From VRUE01 sp963706605 (lineage in GTDB: Bacteria; Actinomycetota; Thermoleophilia; Solirubrobacterales; 70-9): 64,000 nucleotides of DNA. Position 1 is the stretch's first letter, and each line of letters starts with the position of its first letter. The position numbers and the translations under genes were made by a program. Below are positions 23,236 to 32,335 of this stretch, one piece after another. Where the stretch lies: the NCBI GenBank assembly GCA_963706605.1, contig OY970165.1:1178001-1242000 (forward strand). Direction: 5' to 3'. The notes under the pieces are model-generated. The model saw nothing but the letters and a program-made list of their open reading frames with translations, was not told the origin of the DNA and did no database searches.

Positions 23236-24225
23236 CTAGCCGACGACCGCCGCCGGTTCCGGCAGGTGCTGATCCGCGTGGTAGCTGGAGCGGACCAGGG
23301 GACCGGCCGCAACCGACTCGAAGCCCATCGCGTAGGCCTCGCGCTCCAGCGCCTCGAACTCCTCCGGGTGCCAGTAGCGCTCAATCGGGAGGTGGTTCTC
23401 GGTGGGGCGCAGGTACTGGCCGACGGTCAGCACCTGGACGCGGTGCTCGCGCAGGATGCCGAAGGTCTCGACCATCTCCTCGAAGGTCTCGCCGAGGCCG
23501 ACCATCAGGCCCGACTTGGTGACCACCTCGGCGCCGCCCATCTCCTTCGCCGTCTTCAGTACGCGGGCCGAGCGCAGGAACTTGGAGCCGCGGCGCGCCT
23601 TCGGGTAGAGGCGGGGCACCGTCTCGACGTTGTGGTTGAAGACGTCGGGCCGCTCGTGGATCACCTTGGCCAGCGGCATCTCCTGGCCGCGGAAGTCGGG
23701 GGTGAGGACCTCGACCTTGCAGCCCGGCGCCTGCATCCGGATCGAGCGGATCACGCCGACGAAGGCGCTCGCCCCGTAGTCGGGCAGGTCGTCGCGGTCG
23801 ACCGAGGTGACGACGGCGTGGCGCAGCCCCATCTTCTTCACCTGGTTGGCGACGCGCAGCGGCTCCAGCGGGTCGTTCCAGCTCGGCACCCCCGTCTTCA
23901 CGTTGCAGAAGCCGCAGCGCCGGGTGCAGACGTCGCCGAGGATCATGAAGGTCGCCGTGCCGCGCTCCCAGCACTCGCCGACGTTGGGGCAGTTGGCCTC
24001 CTCGCAGACGGTGTGCAGGTTGTCGCTGCCGATCATCGACTTCAGCCGCCGGTAGGTCGGACCGCCCGGCGCCGGTACCTTCAGCCAGGGCGGCTTGCGG
24101 GCACGGCGGAAGGGGACGGAGCTGTCGGCGTCGGCCGCAGTCCCACCCGGCTTGGCGCGCGAGCGGGTGACGTGGAGGCGCTCCACCGTCTCACCTGCCT
24201 CTGCGGTCGGCTCAGGACCCTTCAT
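23236..24225 (-). CDS. lipA: Lipoyl synthase
   Basis: A 329-residue radical-SAM enzyme that inserts two sulfurs into octanoyl groups on lipoyl domains. Both iron-sulfur sites are present: the auxiliary cluster cysteines 74, 79 and 85 (CEEANCPNVGEC) and the SAM cluster cysteines 100, 104 and 107 (CTRRCGFC). The C-terminal RSSYHADQ contains the serine known to ligate the auxiliary cluster. The N-terminus has about 40 extra residues of low complexity. It overlaps lipB by 4 nt, forming a two-gene lipoylation operon near the pyruvate dehydrogenase genes it serves. Confidence 0.96.
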   Translation of the reverse strand: MKGPEPTAEAGETVERLHVTRSRAKPGGTAADADSSVPFRRARKPPWLKVPAPGGPTYRRLKSMIGSDNLHTVCEEANCPNVGECWERGTATFMILGDVCTRRCGFCNVKTGVPSWNDPLEPLRVANQVKKMGLRHAVVTSVDRDDLPDYGASAFVGVIRSIRMQAPGCKVEVLTPDFRGQEMPLAKVIHERPDVFNHNVETVPRLYPKARRGSKFLRSARVLKTAKEMGGAEVVTKSGLMVGLGETFEEMVETFGILREHRVQVLTVGQYLRPTENHLPIERYWHPEEFEALEREAYAMGFESVAAGPLVRSSYHADQHLPEPAAVVG

Positions 24226-24956
24226 GCGATGCCGAGCCTAGCGCTGTCGAGTCCCAGCGCGGCCCGCTCGGTCGGGACGGTCTCGCGCTCGAAGACCTCG
24301 CCGAAGCGGCTCGCCACCGTGTCGGCGAAGGCGTCGAGATCCTGCTCGGCACCCAGCTCGCGGCCGAGCGAGGTGACGCGGCAGTTGTCGATTCCGCAGG
24401 GGACGATCCACTCGAAGGGCTGCAGGTCGTTGTTGACGTTGATCGCGAGGCCGTGGGTGGTGACACCGCGGCTGACGTGGACGCCGATCGAGCCGATCTT
24501 TCGCGCCGCCCCGGCGCCGGCCTCCGGCCCCGGCGCTTCGCCTTGAGTCCAGACGCCGGTCAGTCCCTCGATCGTCTCCGCCGCCACGCCGTGCCCCGCC
24601 AGCGCCTCGATCGCGACCCGCTCCAGCCGTCGCACGTACTCGTGGACGTCGTCGTCGTAGGGCTTCAGCGAGACGATCGGGTAGGCGACCAGCTGCCCCG
24701 GCCCGTGGTAGGTGACCCGCCCGCCGCGGTCGGTGTCCTGGACTTCGATCCCCTGCATTTCGTACCACTCGGGCCGCATCGGCAGCTCCTCGTCGGTGGA
24801 GCGGCGGCCGCGCGTGTAGACGGGCTGGTGCTCCAGCAGCAGCAGCACGTCCGGAACCTCGCCCTCCTGCCGCGCCCCCTCCAGCCAGCGCTGGGCGACG
24901 CGCGCCTCCTCGTAGGGGACGAGACCGCAGCGGACCACCAGGATTTTCTCGCTCAC
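24222..24956 (-). CDS. lipB: Octanoyl-[acyl carrier protein] protein transferase
   Basis: A 244-residue LipB that moves octanoate from acyl carrier protein to the target lysine of lipoyl domains. Visible signature parts are GRRSTDEEL, GGRVTYHGPGQLVAYPI, the conserved lysine in ARKIGSIGVHVSRG and the acyl-binding cysteine in PCGIDNCRVTSLG. I prefer GTG at 24956, which gives MSEKILVVRCG; a TTG nine codons earlier (24983) is possible. A linker around residues 150-162 (GEAPGPEAGAGA) is longer than usual. It is divergent from the membrane protein gene at 25018. Confidence 0.94.
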   Translation of the reverse strand: MSEKILVVRCGLVPYEEARVAQRWLEGARQEGEVPDVLLLLEHQPVYTRGRRSTDEELPMRPEWYEMQGIEVQDTDRGGRVTYHGPGQLVAYPIVSLKPYDDDVHEYVRRLERVAIEALAGHGVAAETIEGLTGVWTQGEAPGPEAGAGAARKIGSIGVHVSRGVTTHGLAINVNNDLQPFEWIVPCGIDNCRVTSLGRELGAEQDLDAFADTVASRFGEVFERETVPTERAALGLDSARLGIA

Positions 24957-25017
24957 CCTTGAAATCGTTGCACGGCGCCGCAACGAGTAACGCGCTCTCT
25001 ATCCTTGGCGCCGCCCC

Positions 25018-26727
25018 ATGGCCCAGTCCAAGGCTCTCCGACCCGACTGGCTTCCGGCCGTGGCGCTCAGCGCCGCGCTCGCCGCCGCGATGTTTGCCTG
25101 GAACCCCCAGGTCGGCGACCTCGCCGCCCAGGTCTTCCGCACCGAGCTGTTCCAGCGCGCCGGCCTGGGGATCTGGAACGGCAGCTGGTACGGCGGTCAC
25201 TACACCCTCACCTACAGCGTCCTCTTCCCGCCGCTGGCGGCGCTGCTCGGCCCTCGCCTTGTCGGCACCATCGCCGTCGTCGCTTCCTCCTATTTCTTCG
25301 ACCGCCTCGTGCGCGACCGCTGGGGCGCCTCGGCCCGCTGGGCGACGCTCTGGTTCGCGGCCGGCGTGGTGACGCTGCTCGCCGACGGCCAGCTCACCTT
25401 CGCCCTCGGCGTCGCCTGCGGCCTCGCTGCTCTGCGCGCCCTCCAGCTTGGCCGGACCCCATGGTCGCTGCTTGCCTCGGCGGCTTGCGCTCTCTCGAGC
25501 CCCGTTGCGGCGGTCTCCTTGGCCGGTGTGCTTCTCGCCGGCGTCTGGGACCCGGCGATCCAGCTAAGCCGCCTCTCCCGCGGGTGGCGTGGGGTATGGG
25601 GGGGTCGAGGACGCCCCCGCCCGCAGTGCCCCCCCATACCCCACGACAGGACCCGCGGTCGAGCGGCCTGGGCGGCGTCCATCGCCCTCGCCCTGACGCT
25701 GATCCCCAACCTCGCCTTCCCCGAGCCCGGCCAGTTCCCCTTCGCCTTCTCCTCGTATGTGGCGATTCCGCTCTGGTGTGGCGGAGTGCTCTTCGTCACC
25801 CGCGGCCTGGCGGGAGAGGAGCGGCAGCTGCGGCGGGTCCTCCTCGCCTACGCGCTGGGAGCGACGGTGCTCTGGCTTGCCCCGAACCCGATGGGCGGCA
25901 ACGCGGTCCGCCTCGGCGCGCTGTTCGGCGGTCCGATCCTGGCCGCGGTCGTGCTCGCCCACCGGCCCAGCCTCTCGCGGTTCTCGACTCTTGTGCTGGC
26001 CGCGGCGCTGGCCGGCGGCCTCTACTGGCAGGTGACCGCGAGCGTCAACCAGATCGCCCGCAGCGTCGGCGACCCCTCGACCGCCTCGGCCTACTTCGCG
26101 CCTGTCGCTTCGTGGTTGCGCGAGCATGACGGCCGCTCCGCGCGGATCGAGGTGCCACCGACCGCCAATCACTGGGAGTCGGCCTACCTGGCACCGGGCT
26201 TCGAACTGGCGCGAGGCTGGCTGCGCCAGCTCGACACGACCCGCGACGACGTCTTCTACGACGACGACCCATCACTGACCGACCGTGCCTATCGCGCCTG
26301 GCTACACGAGAACGCGATTCGTTACGTGGCGCTGCCCGACGCGCCGCTCGACTACTCCTCGGTTGCCGAGCGCCGTCTGATCCTGCGCGACCCGCCCTAC
26401 CTGAAGCCCCGCTGGAGCGATGCCCACTGGCGCGTCTACGAAGTCCGTGACCCGCAGCCGTTGCTGCAGCCGCTCGGCACCGCCGCCGCCCAGATCCGCC
26501 GCCTCGGCCGCAGCGGTTTCGCCCTCGACGTGACCGACCCCGGCGAGTTCCTCGTCCGCGTCGCCTTCACCCCCTACTGGTCGATCAACCGCGGCAGCGG
26601 CTGCCTGCTCCGCCGCGGCGAGTGGACCCTCGCCCGCGTCGGCCACCCGGGCGTCTTCCGCGTGGCTGCGGACTTTTCCCTCTCGCGGGCGTGGAACGCG
26701 ATGACCGGCGCCCGCAAGACCTGCTGA
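25018..26727 (+). CDS. Polytopic membrane protein with in-frame palindromic insert
   Basis: A 569-residue protein. About ten hydrophobic spans fill residues 10-350, after which comes a soluble domain of about 215 residues rich in Trp and Asp (HWESAYLAPGFELARGWLRQ, WRVYEVRDPQPLL). The layout resembles actinobacterial integral membrane proteins with an extracytoplasmic tail, possibly glycosyltransferase-like; no catalytic motif is certain. Residues ~187-214 (SRGWRGVWGG and following Arg/Pro-rich residues) are encoded by an 85-bp palindromic element shared with pdhC and grpE. They fall in a loop between spans, so the protein may still fold. It is divergent from lipB. Confidence 0.75.
   Translation: MAQSKALRPDWLPAVALSAALAAAMFAWNPQVGDLAAQVFRTELFQRAGLGIWNGSWYGGHYTLTYSVLFPPLAALLGPRLVGTIAVVASSYFFDRLVRDRWGASARWATLWFAAGVVTLLADGQLTFALGVACGLAALRALQLGRTPWSLLASAACALSSPVAAVSLAGVLLAGVWDPAIQLSRLSRGWRGVWGGRGRPRPQCPPIPHDRTRGRAAWAASIALALTLIPNLAFPEPGQFPFAFSSYVAIPLWCGGVLFVTRGLAGEERQLRRVLLAYALGATVLWLAPNPMGGNAVRLGALFGGPILAAVVLAHRPSLSRFSTLVLAAALAGGLYWQVTASVNQIARSVGDPSTASAYFAPVASWLREHDGRSARIEVPPTANHWESAYLAPGFELARGWLRQLDTTRDDVFYDDDPSLTDRAYRAWLHENAIRYVALPDAPLDYSSVAERRLILRDPPYLKPRWSDAHWRVYEVRDPQPLLQPLGTAAAQIRRLGRSGFALDVTDPGEFLVRVAFTPYWSINRGSGCLLRRGEWTLARVGHPGVFRVAADFSLSRAWNAMTGARKTC
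25574..25661 (+). repeat. Dispersed palindromic element, copy 1
   Basis: About 88 bp with outer inverted ends (cccgcgggt/acccgcgg) and inner G-rich/C-rich arms around the centre gtcgaggacgcccccgcc. It lies in frame within the membrane protein gene. Near-identical to 60627-60716; related to 27558-27633 (inverted) and 27836-27925. Confidence 0.8.
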
Positions 26728-26769
26728 GCGCCGCTCCCGAGTCATGTTCCCCGGGCGCGTTTCGCCTAG

Positions 26770-26820
26770 GCGGGCGTTCGCACTTATCCGTCTATATGGC
26801 GGATAAGTGCGAACGCCCGC
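26770..26820. terminator. Perfect 21-bp-arm hairpin between convergent genes
   Basis: Arms 26770-26790 and 26800-26820 are exact complements (core cgttcgcacttatccg) around a 9-nt loop. It sits between the convergent membrane gene and pdhC, fitting a two-way terminator. The same arm sequence recurs at 34746-34788, so it is also a dispersed repeat. Confidence 0.6.
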
Positions 26821-26840
26821 GGGCGGCGGCGGAGGATTGG

Positions 26841-28181
26841 CTATAGGGCGAGGGCGAGGGGCTCTTCCAGCAGAGCGCGGACCCGGGCGAGGAACTCGGC
26901 GGCGGGGGCGCCGTAGAGGATGCGGTGGTCGCAGGCGAGGTCGACCGACATCAGGTGGGCGGTCGTCAGCTCGCCCTTGCGGACGACCGGCTGCTCCTCG
27001 ATCGCGCCGACCGCGAGGATCGCCGCCTGCGGCGGGTTGATCACGGCTGAGAAGCCCTCGATCCCGTACATCCCCAGGTTGGAGACGGTGAAGGTGGCGC
27101 CGGAGAGCTCCGGCGGCGTGATCTGGCCGTCGCGGACCCGCTGCGCCAGCGCCCGTGACTCGGAAGCGATCTGCCGCAGCCCCTTGCGGTCGGCGTCGAA
27201 GACGGTCGGCACCACCAGAGCGTCCTTGGCCGCCACGGCGACCCCGACGTTGATCCGCGAGTAGAGCTCGAACCGCCCGTCGCGATAGGCCCCATTGGCC
27301 CGCGGGTGCTCCCGCAATGCCAGAGCGCAGGCCTTGACCACCATGTCGTTGAACGAGGGGATCACGTCCCCTGGCATCGCCCGCGCCTTGACCTGATTCC
27401 GCCCGGCAACCGCCTCGCTCATGTCCACCACGGCCCGCAGGTAGAAGTGAGGCGCGGTGGCCTTCGACTCCGCCATCCGCCGCGCGATGGTCGACTGCAG
27501 CTTCGAGAGATCCTCGTAGGTGACCTGACCTTTGGCCGTTTCGGGACTGGGCGTGTCGACCGCGGGTCCTGCCGGAGGTGATGGGGGGGCGCTGCGGGCG
27601 GGGGCGTCCTCGACCCCCCCATCACCCGCGGAGGAAGCAGCGCGTTCCACGTCCACCTTCAGGATCCGCCCACCGGGCCCGGAGCCGTGGAGCTGTGAGA
27701 GATCAAGCTGTCTCTCCTTGGCCAGCCGACGCGCCAGCGGAGAAGCTTTCGTCCGATGCCCATCCCCAGCTTCCGCCAGCTCGGCCGGGGCGGTCGTCTC
27801 GGCGGTTGGGGTCGTCGCAGGCTCAAACCTCTCTCCCGCGGGTGGCGGTGCAGGGGGGACCGCCCCCGAGGAAGCTTTAGCTACCGGAGGGGGCGGTGGG
27901 TCCCCTGCGCCGACAGGACCCGCGGTTGAACGGCCCGAACCCTCACTCGAATCTCCAACCCGCGCAATCGGCGTCCCGATCGGCAGCGTCTCGCCCTCCT
28001 CGGCCAGGATCTCGGTCAAGGTCCCCGCCACGTCGCTTTCGTAGGCCATGTTCGCCTTGTCGGTCTCGATTTCGACCAGCTCATCCCCGACCGCGACCTC
28101 ATCACCGACCTGTTTCAGCCACTGCAGGATCGTTCCCTCCTCCATCGAGTCGGAGAGCCGCGGCATGACGATATCGGCCAT
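26841..28181 (-). CDS. pdhC: Pyruvate dehydrogenase E2, dihydrolipoamide acyltransferase
   Basis: A 446-residue E2. One N-terminal lipoyl domain (residues 1-76) carries the lipoylation lysine in EIETDKANM. The peripheral-subunit binding domain is near 145-180 (KASPLARRLAKERQLDLSQL). The catalytic domain fills the last 230 residues. The active-site motif HxxxDG reads CDHRILYG, keeping the His but with Tyr in place of Asp. Both linkers contain copies of a palindromic DNA element in frame, giving Pro/Ala-rich flexible segments. It overlaps pdhB by one base. Expected to transfer acetyl from E1 to CoA in the pyruvate (or branched-chain) complex. Confidence 0.93.
   Translation of the reverse strand: MADIVMPRLSDSMEEGTILQWLKQVGDEVAVGDELVEIETDKANMAYESDVAGTLTEILAEEGETLPIGTPIARVGDSSEGSGRSTAGPVGAGDPPPPPVAKASSGAVPPAPPPAGERFEPATTPTAETTAPAELAEAGDGHRTKASPLARRLAKERQLDLSQLHGSGPGGRILKVDVERAASSAGDGGVEDAPARSAPPSPPAGPAVDTPSPETAKGQVTYEDLSKLQSTIARRMAESKATAPHFYLRAVVDMSEAVAGRNQVKARAMPGDVIPSFNDMVVKACALALREHPRANGAYRDGRFELYSRINVGVAVAAKDALVVPTVFDADRKGLRQIASESRALAQRVRDGQITPPELSGATFTVSNLGMYGIEGFSAVINPPQAAILAVGAIEEQPVVRKGELTTAHLMSVDLACDHRILYGAPAAEFLARVRALLEEPLALAL
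27558..27633 (-). repeat. Dispersed palindromic element, copy 2
   Basis: A 76-bp version in inverted orientation, with the same centre (gaggacgcccccgcccgc on the minus strand) and shorter stems. It encodes the linker between the subunit-binding and catalytic domains of pdhC. Confidence 0.75.
27836..27925 (+). repeat. Dispersed palindromic element, copy 3 (divergent centre)
   Basis: It shares the outer ends ctcccgcgggtggcg and cgacaggacccgcgg with copies 1 and 4, but the centre differs. It encodes the linker between the lipoyl and subunit-binding domains of pdhC. Confidence 0.65.
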
Positions 28182-29170
28182 CAGACCGTCCCCTCCAGCG
28201 TCGCCAGGGCCGCCTTCACCACGTGCTCCTCGTGCGGGATCGCCGCCTGCTCGAGCCGCTTTGAGTACGGCATGTGGACGTCGGCGCCGGTCACCCGCTG
28301 CACCGGCGCGTCGAGGTGGTCGAAGGCCTGCTCGGTGATCAGCGTCGCCAGGTTGGCGCCGACGCCGCCGTGCGGCCAGCCCTCCTCGACGATCACCGCC
28401 CGGTTCGTCTTGCGCACCGAGTCGAGGATCGTGTCGAGATCGAGCGGCCGCAGCGTGCGGGGGTCGATCACCTCGGCCTCGACCCCATGCTCGTGGGAGA
28501 GCACCCGTGCCGCCTCCTCGGCCACGTGCGCCATCTTGAGGATGCCGACGATCGTCACGTCGGTGCCCTGGCGCCGCACCGCCGCCTCGCCGAAGCGCAG
28601 CACCTCGTCGCCGTCCTCGACCACCTCGCCGCGGCTGCCGTAGAGGCTCTCGTGCTCGATGAAGATCACCGGGTTGTCGTCGCGGATCGCCGCCTTCAGC
28701 AGCGCCTTGCCGTCGCCCGGCGTCGACGGGCAGGCGACCAGCAGTCCGGGGACCTGGAGGAAGAGCGCCTCGAAGTTGTGCGAGTGGGTGGGGCCGAGCT
28801 GGTGGCCACCGCCGCCCGGCATCCGGATCACCATCGGCACCCGAGCGTGCCCGTTGAACATGTAGGGGATCGCCGCCGCGTGGTTGACGATCTGGTCGAG
28901 GGCCAGCAGCGAGAAGTTGACGGTCATCAGCTCCACCACCGGCCGCAGCCCGCCCATCGCCGCGCCGACCCCGGCGCCGACGATCGTGTTCTCGGAGATC
29001 GGGGTGTCGCGCACCCGCCGCTCGCCGAACTCCTCGAGCAGCCCCTCGGTCACCTTGAAGGCGCCCTGGAAGACGCCGACGTCCTCGCCCATCACGAAGA
29101 CCGCCTCATCGCGCCGCATCTCCTCCGCCATCGCGTCGCGCAGGGCCTCTCGCATCCGCAGCGTCGCCAT
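28181..29170 (-). CDS. pdhB: Pyruvate dehydrogenase E1 component, beta subunit
   Basis: A 329-residue E1-beta (transketolase-like) subunit. Characteristic stretches are FVMGEDVGVFQGAFKVTEGL, DTPISENTIVGAGVGAAMGG, MPGGGGHQLGPTHSHNFEAL and the C-terminal domain VIDPRTLRPLDLDTI. It pairs with the alpha subunit to bind thiamine diphosphate and decarboxylate the 2-oxo acid, passing the acyl group to E2. It abuts pdhA and pdhC with one-base overlaps, so the three are one operon. Pyruvate is the likely substrate, but branched-chain 2-oxo acids cannot be excluded from sequence. Confidence 0.95.
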   Translation of the reverse strand: MATLRMREALRDAMAEEMRRDEAVFVMGEDVGVFQGAFKVTEGLLEEFGERRVRDTPISENTIVGAGVGAAMGGLRPVVELMTVNFSLLALDQIVNHAAAIPYMFNGHARVPMVIRMPGGGGHQLGPTHSHNFEALFLQVPGLLVACPSTPGDGKALLKAAIRDDNPVIFIEHESLYGSRGEVVEDGDEVLRFGEAAVRRQGTDVTIVGILKMAHVAEEAARVLSHEHGVEAEVIDPRTLRPLDLDTILDSVRKTNRAVIVEEGWPHGGVGANLATLITEQAFDHLDAPVQRVTGADVHMPYSKRLEQAAIPHEEHVVKAALATLEGTV

Positions 29171-30357
29171 CAGTCCGCCGCCTCCTCCACCTCTCCGGCC
29201 ACCTCGGGCTCGACTCCCTCCTGGGCGTCACCGTCCTCGGCCGGATTGGGCCGCGGGCGGTCCGGCTGCCCGGCGTAGGCCGCGCCGGCCTCGGCCAGCT
29301 CGCGGGCCGCGTCCGGCATACGGTCCTCACGCTCGCCGCGGTGCGGCTCAGGGCTGCGCTCGTCGACCGCGTACCAGCCTGCCGCGCTGTCGAGGACGTA
29401 GAGGTTTTCGTAGAGGCTGTCGAGCGCCGGCTCCGGCGAGGAGTCGGCGAACTCGACCGCCTCCTTGACCCGCTCGTCGGCCTTCTCGCGAACCTCCTGC
29501 ACCTCGCGCTCGCCGAGCACGCCGGCCTCGATGCAGCGCCCTGCGAAGGCCTCGATCGGGTCTTTCTGCTGCCACTCCTCGACCTCCTCGCGCTCGCGGT
29601 AGACCTCGGGGTCGGCGGCGGAATGGCCGCGGTAGCGATAGGTGAACGCCTCGAGGATGGTCGGGCGGCGCTCCTCGCGGGCCTGGCGGATCCCCTCGGC
29701 GACGCCCTCGCGCACCGCGAGCACGTCCATGCCGTCGATCCGCTCGCCGGGGATGCCGTATCCCTCCGCCTTCTTGGAGAGGTCGGTCTGGGCCGAGTGA
29801 CGCTCGACCGAGGTGCCCATCCCGTAGAGGTTGTTCTCAACCAGGAAGAAGACCGGCAGCTGCCAGAGCGCCGCCAGGTTCATCGTCTCGCCGAAGTTGC
29901 CGGTGTTGGAGGCGCCGTCGCCGAACATGCAGACGGTGACCGCGTCCTCGCTCTTGTACTCGGAGGAGAGGGCGAGCCCGGCGGCGATCGGCAGGTTGCC
30001 GCCGACGATCCCGTAGCCGCCCATGAAGCGGTTCTCGCGGTCGAAGATGTGCATCGAGCCGCCGCGACCGCCGCTGGTCCCGTCGACCCGGCCGAATAGC
30101 TCCGCCATCACCCGCTTCGGGTCGGTGCCGCGGGCGATCGCGTGGCCGTGGGTGCGGTAGGTGCCGATCAGGTAGTCCTCGTCGCGCATCACCGAGGTGG
30201 TGCCGACGATCGTCGCCTCCTCGCCGATCCCCAGGTGGAGGAAGCCGCCCGCTTTGGCCCGCTGGTACTGGCGCCCGGCCTCCTCCTCGAAGCGCCGAAT
30301 CAGCGCCATTCGGGCGAGCAGCTCGTAACAGGTGCTGGCGTCGGGTAAGTCGGCCAC
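29170..30357 (-). CDS. pdhA: Pyruvate dehydrogenase E1 component, alpha subunit
   Basis: A 395-residue E1-alpha. The thiamine-diphosphate motif is FGDGASNTGNFGETMN through to FFLVENN, the phosphorylation-loop region is YRYRGHSAADPEVYR, and GGRGGSMHIF is also typical. Compared with the usual ~325-365 residues it has an acidic, probably disordered C-terminal tail of about 60 residues (from DERSPEPHRGERED on). The E1/E2 genes follow in the order alpha, beta, E2, with the thioredoxin-fold gene and lpdA just upstream on the same strand. Confidence 0.95.
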   Translation of the reverse strand: MADLPDASTCYELLARMALIRRFEEEAGRQYQRAKAGGFLHLGIGEEATIVGTTSVMRDEDYLIGTYRTHGHAIARGTDPKRVMAELFGRVDGTSGGRGGSMHIFDRENRFMGGYGIVGGNLPIAAGLALSSEYKSEDAVTVCMFGDGASNTGNFGETMNLAALWQLPVFFLVENNLYGMGTSVERHSAQTDLSKKAEGYGIPGERIDGMDVLAVREGVAEGIRQAREERRPTILEAFTYRYRGHSAADPEVYREREEVEEWQQKDPIEAFAGRCIEAGVLGEREVQEVREKADERVKEAVEFADSSPEPALDSLYENLYVLDSAAGWYAVDERSPEPHRGEREDRMPDAARELAEAGAAYAGQPDRPRPNPAEDGDAQEGVEPEVAGEVEEAAD

Positions 30358-30366
30358 GCCCTGACC

Positions 30367-30966
30367 TTAGCTCGCGGCCGCGACCGCCTCCTCGACCCGG
30401 TCGTCGCCCCAGAAGACCTCCTCGCCGACGGCGATCGCGGGGACGCCGATCACACCCAGCTCCGCGGCCTGTTCCGTCGCCTCACGCAGGGCGTTCTTGA
30501 CGCCTTTGGTGCCGGCGGCTTTGAGCAGCGCGTTCGGGTGCAGCTCGCAGGCTGCGGCGGCGAGCAGGACGTTGTCGGGCGCGCTCAGGTCGCGACCGGC
30601 GGCGAAGGCCTGGCGAAAGGCGGCGAGGGCGAAGGAGACGGTGCGGCCGGTCTGCTTGGCGAAGGTCGCGGCGCGCATCGCGAACAGCATGTTGCCCGGC
30701 CAGGGCTCGGGCCACACCAGACGCGGCAGACTGAGCTCGGCGGCCCGCCGCTCGACCTCGGCGATGCCGTCCTCGCGCCCTGGCCCGTTCGCCCAGGACT
30801 CGCGACCGAAGCGCTGGAACAGCCCCCCGAGCAGGATCGGCTGCCACTCCGGCTGCTCCAGCTCCGCGTCGGTGAAGAGGCCGCTGATCCGCTCGGCGGT
30901 CAGGTACGCGTAAGGCGACCCGAGGTCGAAGTAGAAGGTCGCCCTAGGCGTGGGTTGCCCAGCCAT
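30367..30966 (-). CDS. DsbA-family / 2-hydroxychromene-2-carboxylate isomerase-like protein
   Basis: A 199-residue thioredoxin-fold protein of the DsbA-like HCCA isomerase / GST-kappa group. The start FYFDLGSPYAYLTAERI gives the Ser-Pro in place of a Cys-x-x-Cys, as in the isomerase branch, and GVIGVPAIAVGEEVFWGDDR is the conserved cis-proline and C-terminal segment. It has no CxxC, so it is not a disulfide oxidase. It overlaps lpdA by 23 nt. The substrate is unknown; aromatic degradation is typical of the family but nothing nearby supports it. Confidence 0.8.
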   Translation of the reverse strand: MAGQPTPRATFYFDLGSPYAYLTAERISGLFTDAELEQPEWQPILLGGLFQRFGRESWANGPGREDGIAEVERRAAELSLPRLVWPEPWPGNMLFAMRAATFAKQTGRTVSFALAAFRQAFAAGRDLSAPDNVLLAAAACELHPNALLKAAGTKGVKNALREATEQAAELGVIGVPAIAVGEEVFWGDDRVEEAVAAAS

Positions 30967-32311
30967 CGACTGCTCGCGCCGCGTCGAGGATCGCCTCGGA
31001 GATCGTCGGGTGAGGGTGGATGATCCGCGCCAGCTCCTGGTAGCCGCCCTCGAGCGCCATCGTCGCGACCAGCTCGGCGATCATGTCGCAGGCCCGGTTG
31101 CCGACGATGTGGGCGCCGAGGATCTCGCCGTACTTGGAGTCGACGACCAGCTTGACGAGGCCGTCTTTGTCGTCGTAGACGGTCGCACCACCGACCGCGC
31201 CCAGCTTCAGCTTGCCGACCTTGATGTCGTGCCCCGCCTCCTTCGCCGCCGCCTCGGTAAGGCCGACGCTGGCCACCTGCGGGTGGCAGAAGGTGGCGCC
31301 GGCGACCAGGTTCTGGTCGACCGGGTGGGTCGGCACCCCGGCGGCGTGCTCGACCGCGACGACCCCCTCCTCGGAGGCCTTGTGGGCGAGCGCCTTGGCG
31401 TTGACCAGGTCACCGATCGCGTAGACCTTCGGGTTGGACGTCTGCCCGTAGGCGTCGACCTTGACCTTGCCGTTCTCCTCGAGTGCTACCCCGGCGGCCT
31501 CCAGACCCAAGCCCCCGACGTCGGCGCCGCGGCCGCCAGCGACGCAGAGGTAGTCGACCTCGGCTGAGTTGTCTCCGTAGGTGAACTTGACCGAGTTGCC
31601 GCCCGCCTCGACGTTCTCGACCGGACTGCCGGTGGAGATCGTGATGTTCTGTTTCTTGAAGGCGCGCTCGACGATGCGGACGAGGTCCTTGTCCTCGGCG
31701 GGGAGGATCTGGTCGAGCATCTCGATCAGCAGCACCTCGGTGCCGAAGCGCCCGTAGGCGGAGGCGATCTCGCAGCCGGAGGCGCCGGCGCCGACCACCG
31801 CGATCTTCTGCGGCTGCTCCGGCAGCGACCAGGCGCCCCAGGTGTCGAGGACGCGGTCGCCGAACTCGACGCCGGGGATCGGGTTCGCCACCGAGCCGGT
31901 CCCGAGCACCACGGTGCCGGCCTCGTAGACGTCGTCGCCGACCTTGACCTTGCCCTCGGCGGTCAGCTCGCCGTCGCCGACGATCATCGTCACCTTGTTT
32001 TTGTCCCAGAGCATCTTCACCCCGCTCGATAGCGACTCGGAGACCGCGGCGCGGCGCTTGCCGAGGGCGTCCCAGTCGATCGAGGCGTCCTTGACGACGA
32101 GCCCCAGCTCGGCGCTGTTGCGCGCCTGGTCGTAGAGCTCGGCGGTGTGGAGGACGGTCTTCGCCGGGATGCAGGCGTAGTTGAGACAGCGGCCACCGGG
32201 TTTGTCGCGCTCGACGACCGCAGTCTTCTTGCCGAGTTGGGCGGCGCGGATCGCGGCGACGTAGCCACCGGGGCCCCCGCCAATGACGATCACATCGAAC
32301 GACTCAGCCAT
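30944..32311 (-). CDS. lpdA: Dihydrolipoyl dehydrogenase (E3)
   Basis: A 455-residue flavoprotein disulfide reductase that reoxidises the lipoyl groups of 2-oxo acid dehydrogenases with NAD. It has the FAD motif GGGPGGYVAAIRAAQ, the redox-active cysteines 42 and 47 (GGRCLNYACIPAKT), an NAD-binding GAGASGCEIA motif and the C-terminal His-Glu pair in IIHPHPTISE. It lies at the head of the pdh gene run and ends inside the thioredoxin-fold gene. Confidence 0.95.
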   Translation of the reverse strand: MAESFDVIVIGGGPGGYVAAIRAAQLGKKTAVVERDKPGGRCLNYACIPAKTVLHTAELYDQARNSAELGLVVKDASIDWDALGKRRAAVSESLSSGVKMLWDKNKVTMIVGDGELTAEGKVKVGDDVYEAGTVVLGTGSVANPIPGVEFGDRVLDTWGAWSLPEQPQKIAVVGAGASGCEIASAYGRFGTEVLLIEMLDQILPAEDKDLVRIVERAFKKQNITISTGSPVENVEAGGNSVKFTYGDNSAEVDYLCVAGGRGADVGGLGLEAAGVALEENGKVKVDAYGQTSNPKVYAIGDLVNAKALAHKASEEGVVAVEHAAGVPTHPVDQNLVAGATFCHPQVASVGLTEAAAKEAGHDIKVGKLKLGAVGGATVYDDKDGLVKLVVDSKYGEILGAHIVGNRACDMIAELVATMALEGGYQELARIIHPHPTISEAILDAARAVDGWATHA

Positions 32312-32335
32312 CGATCCTGAGCCTATAGAACCGAA

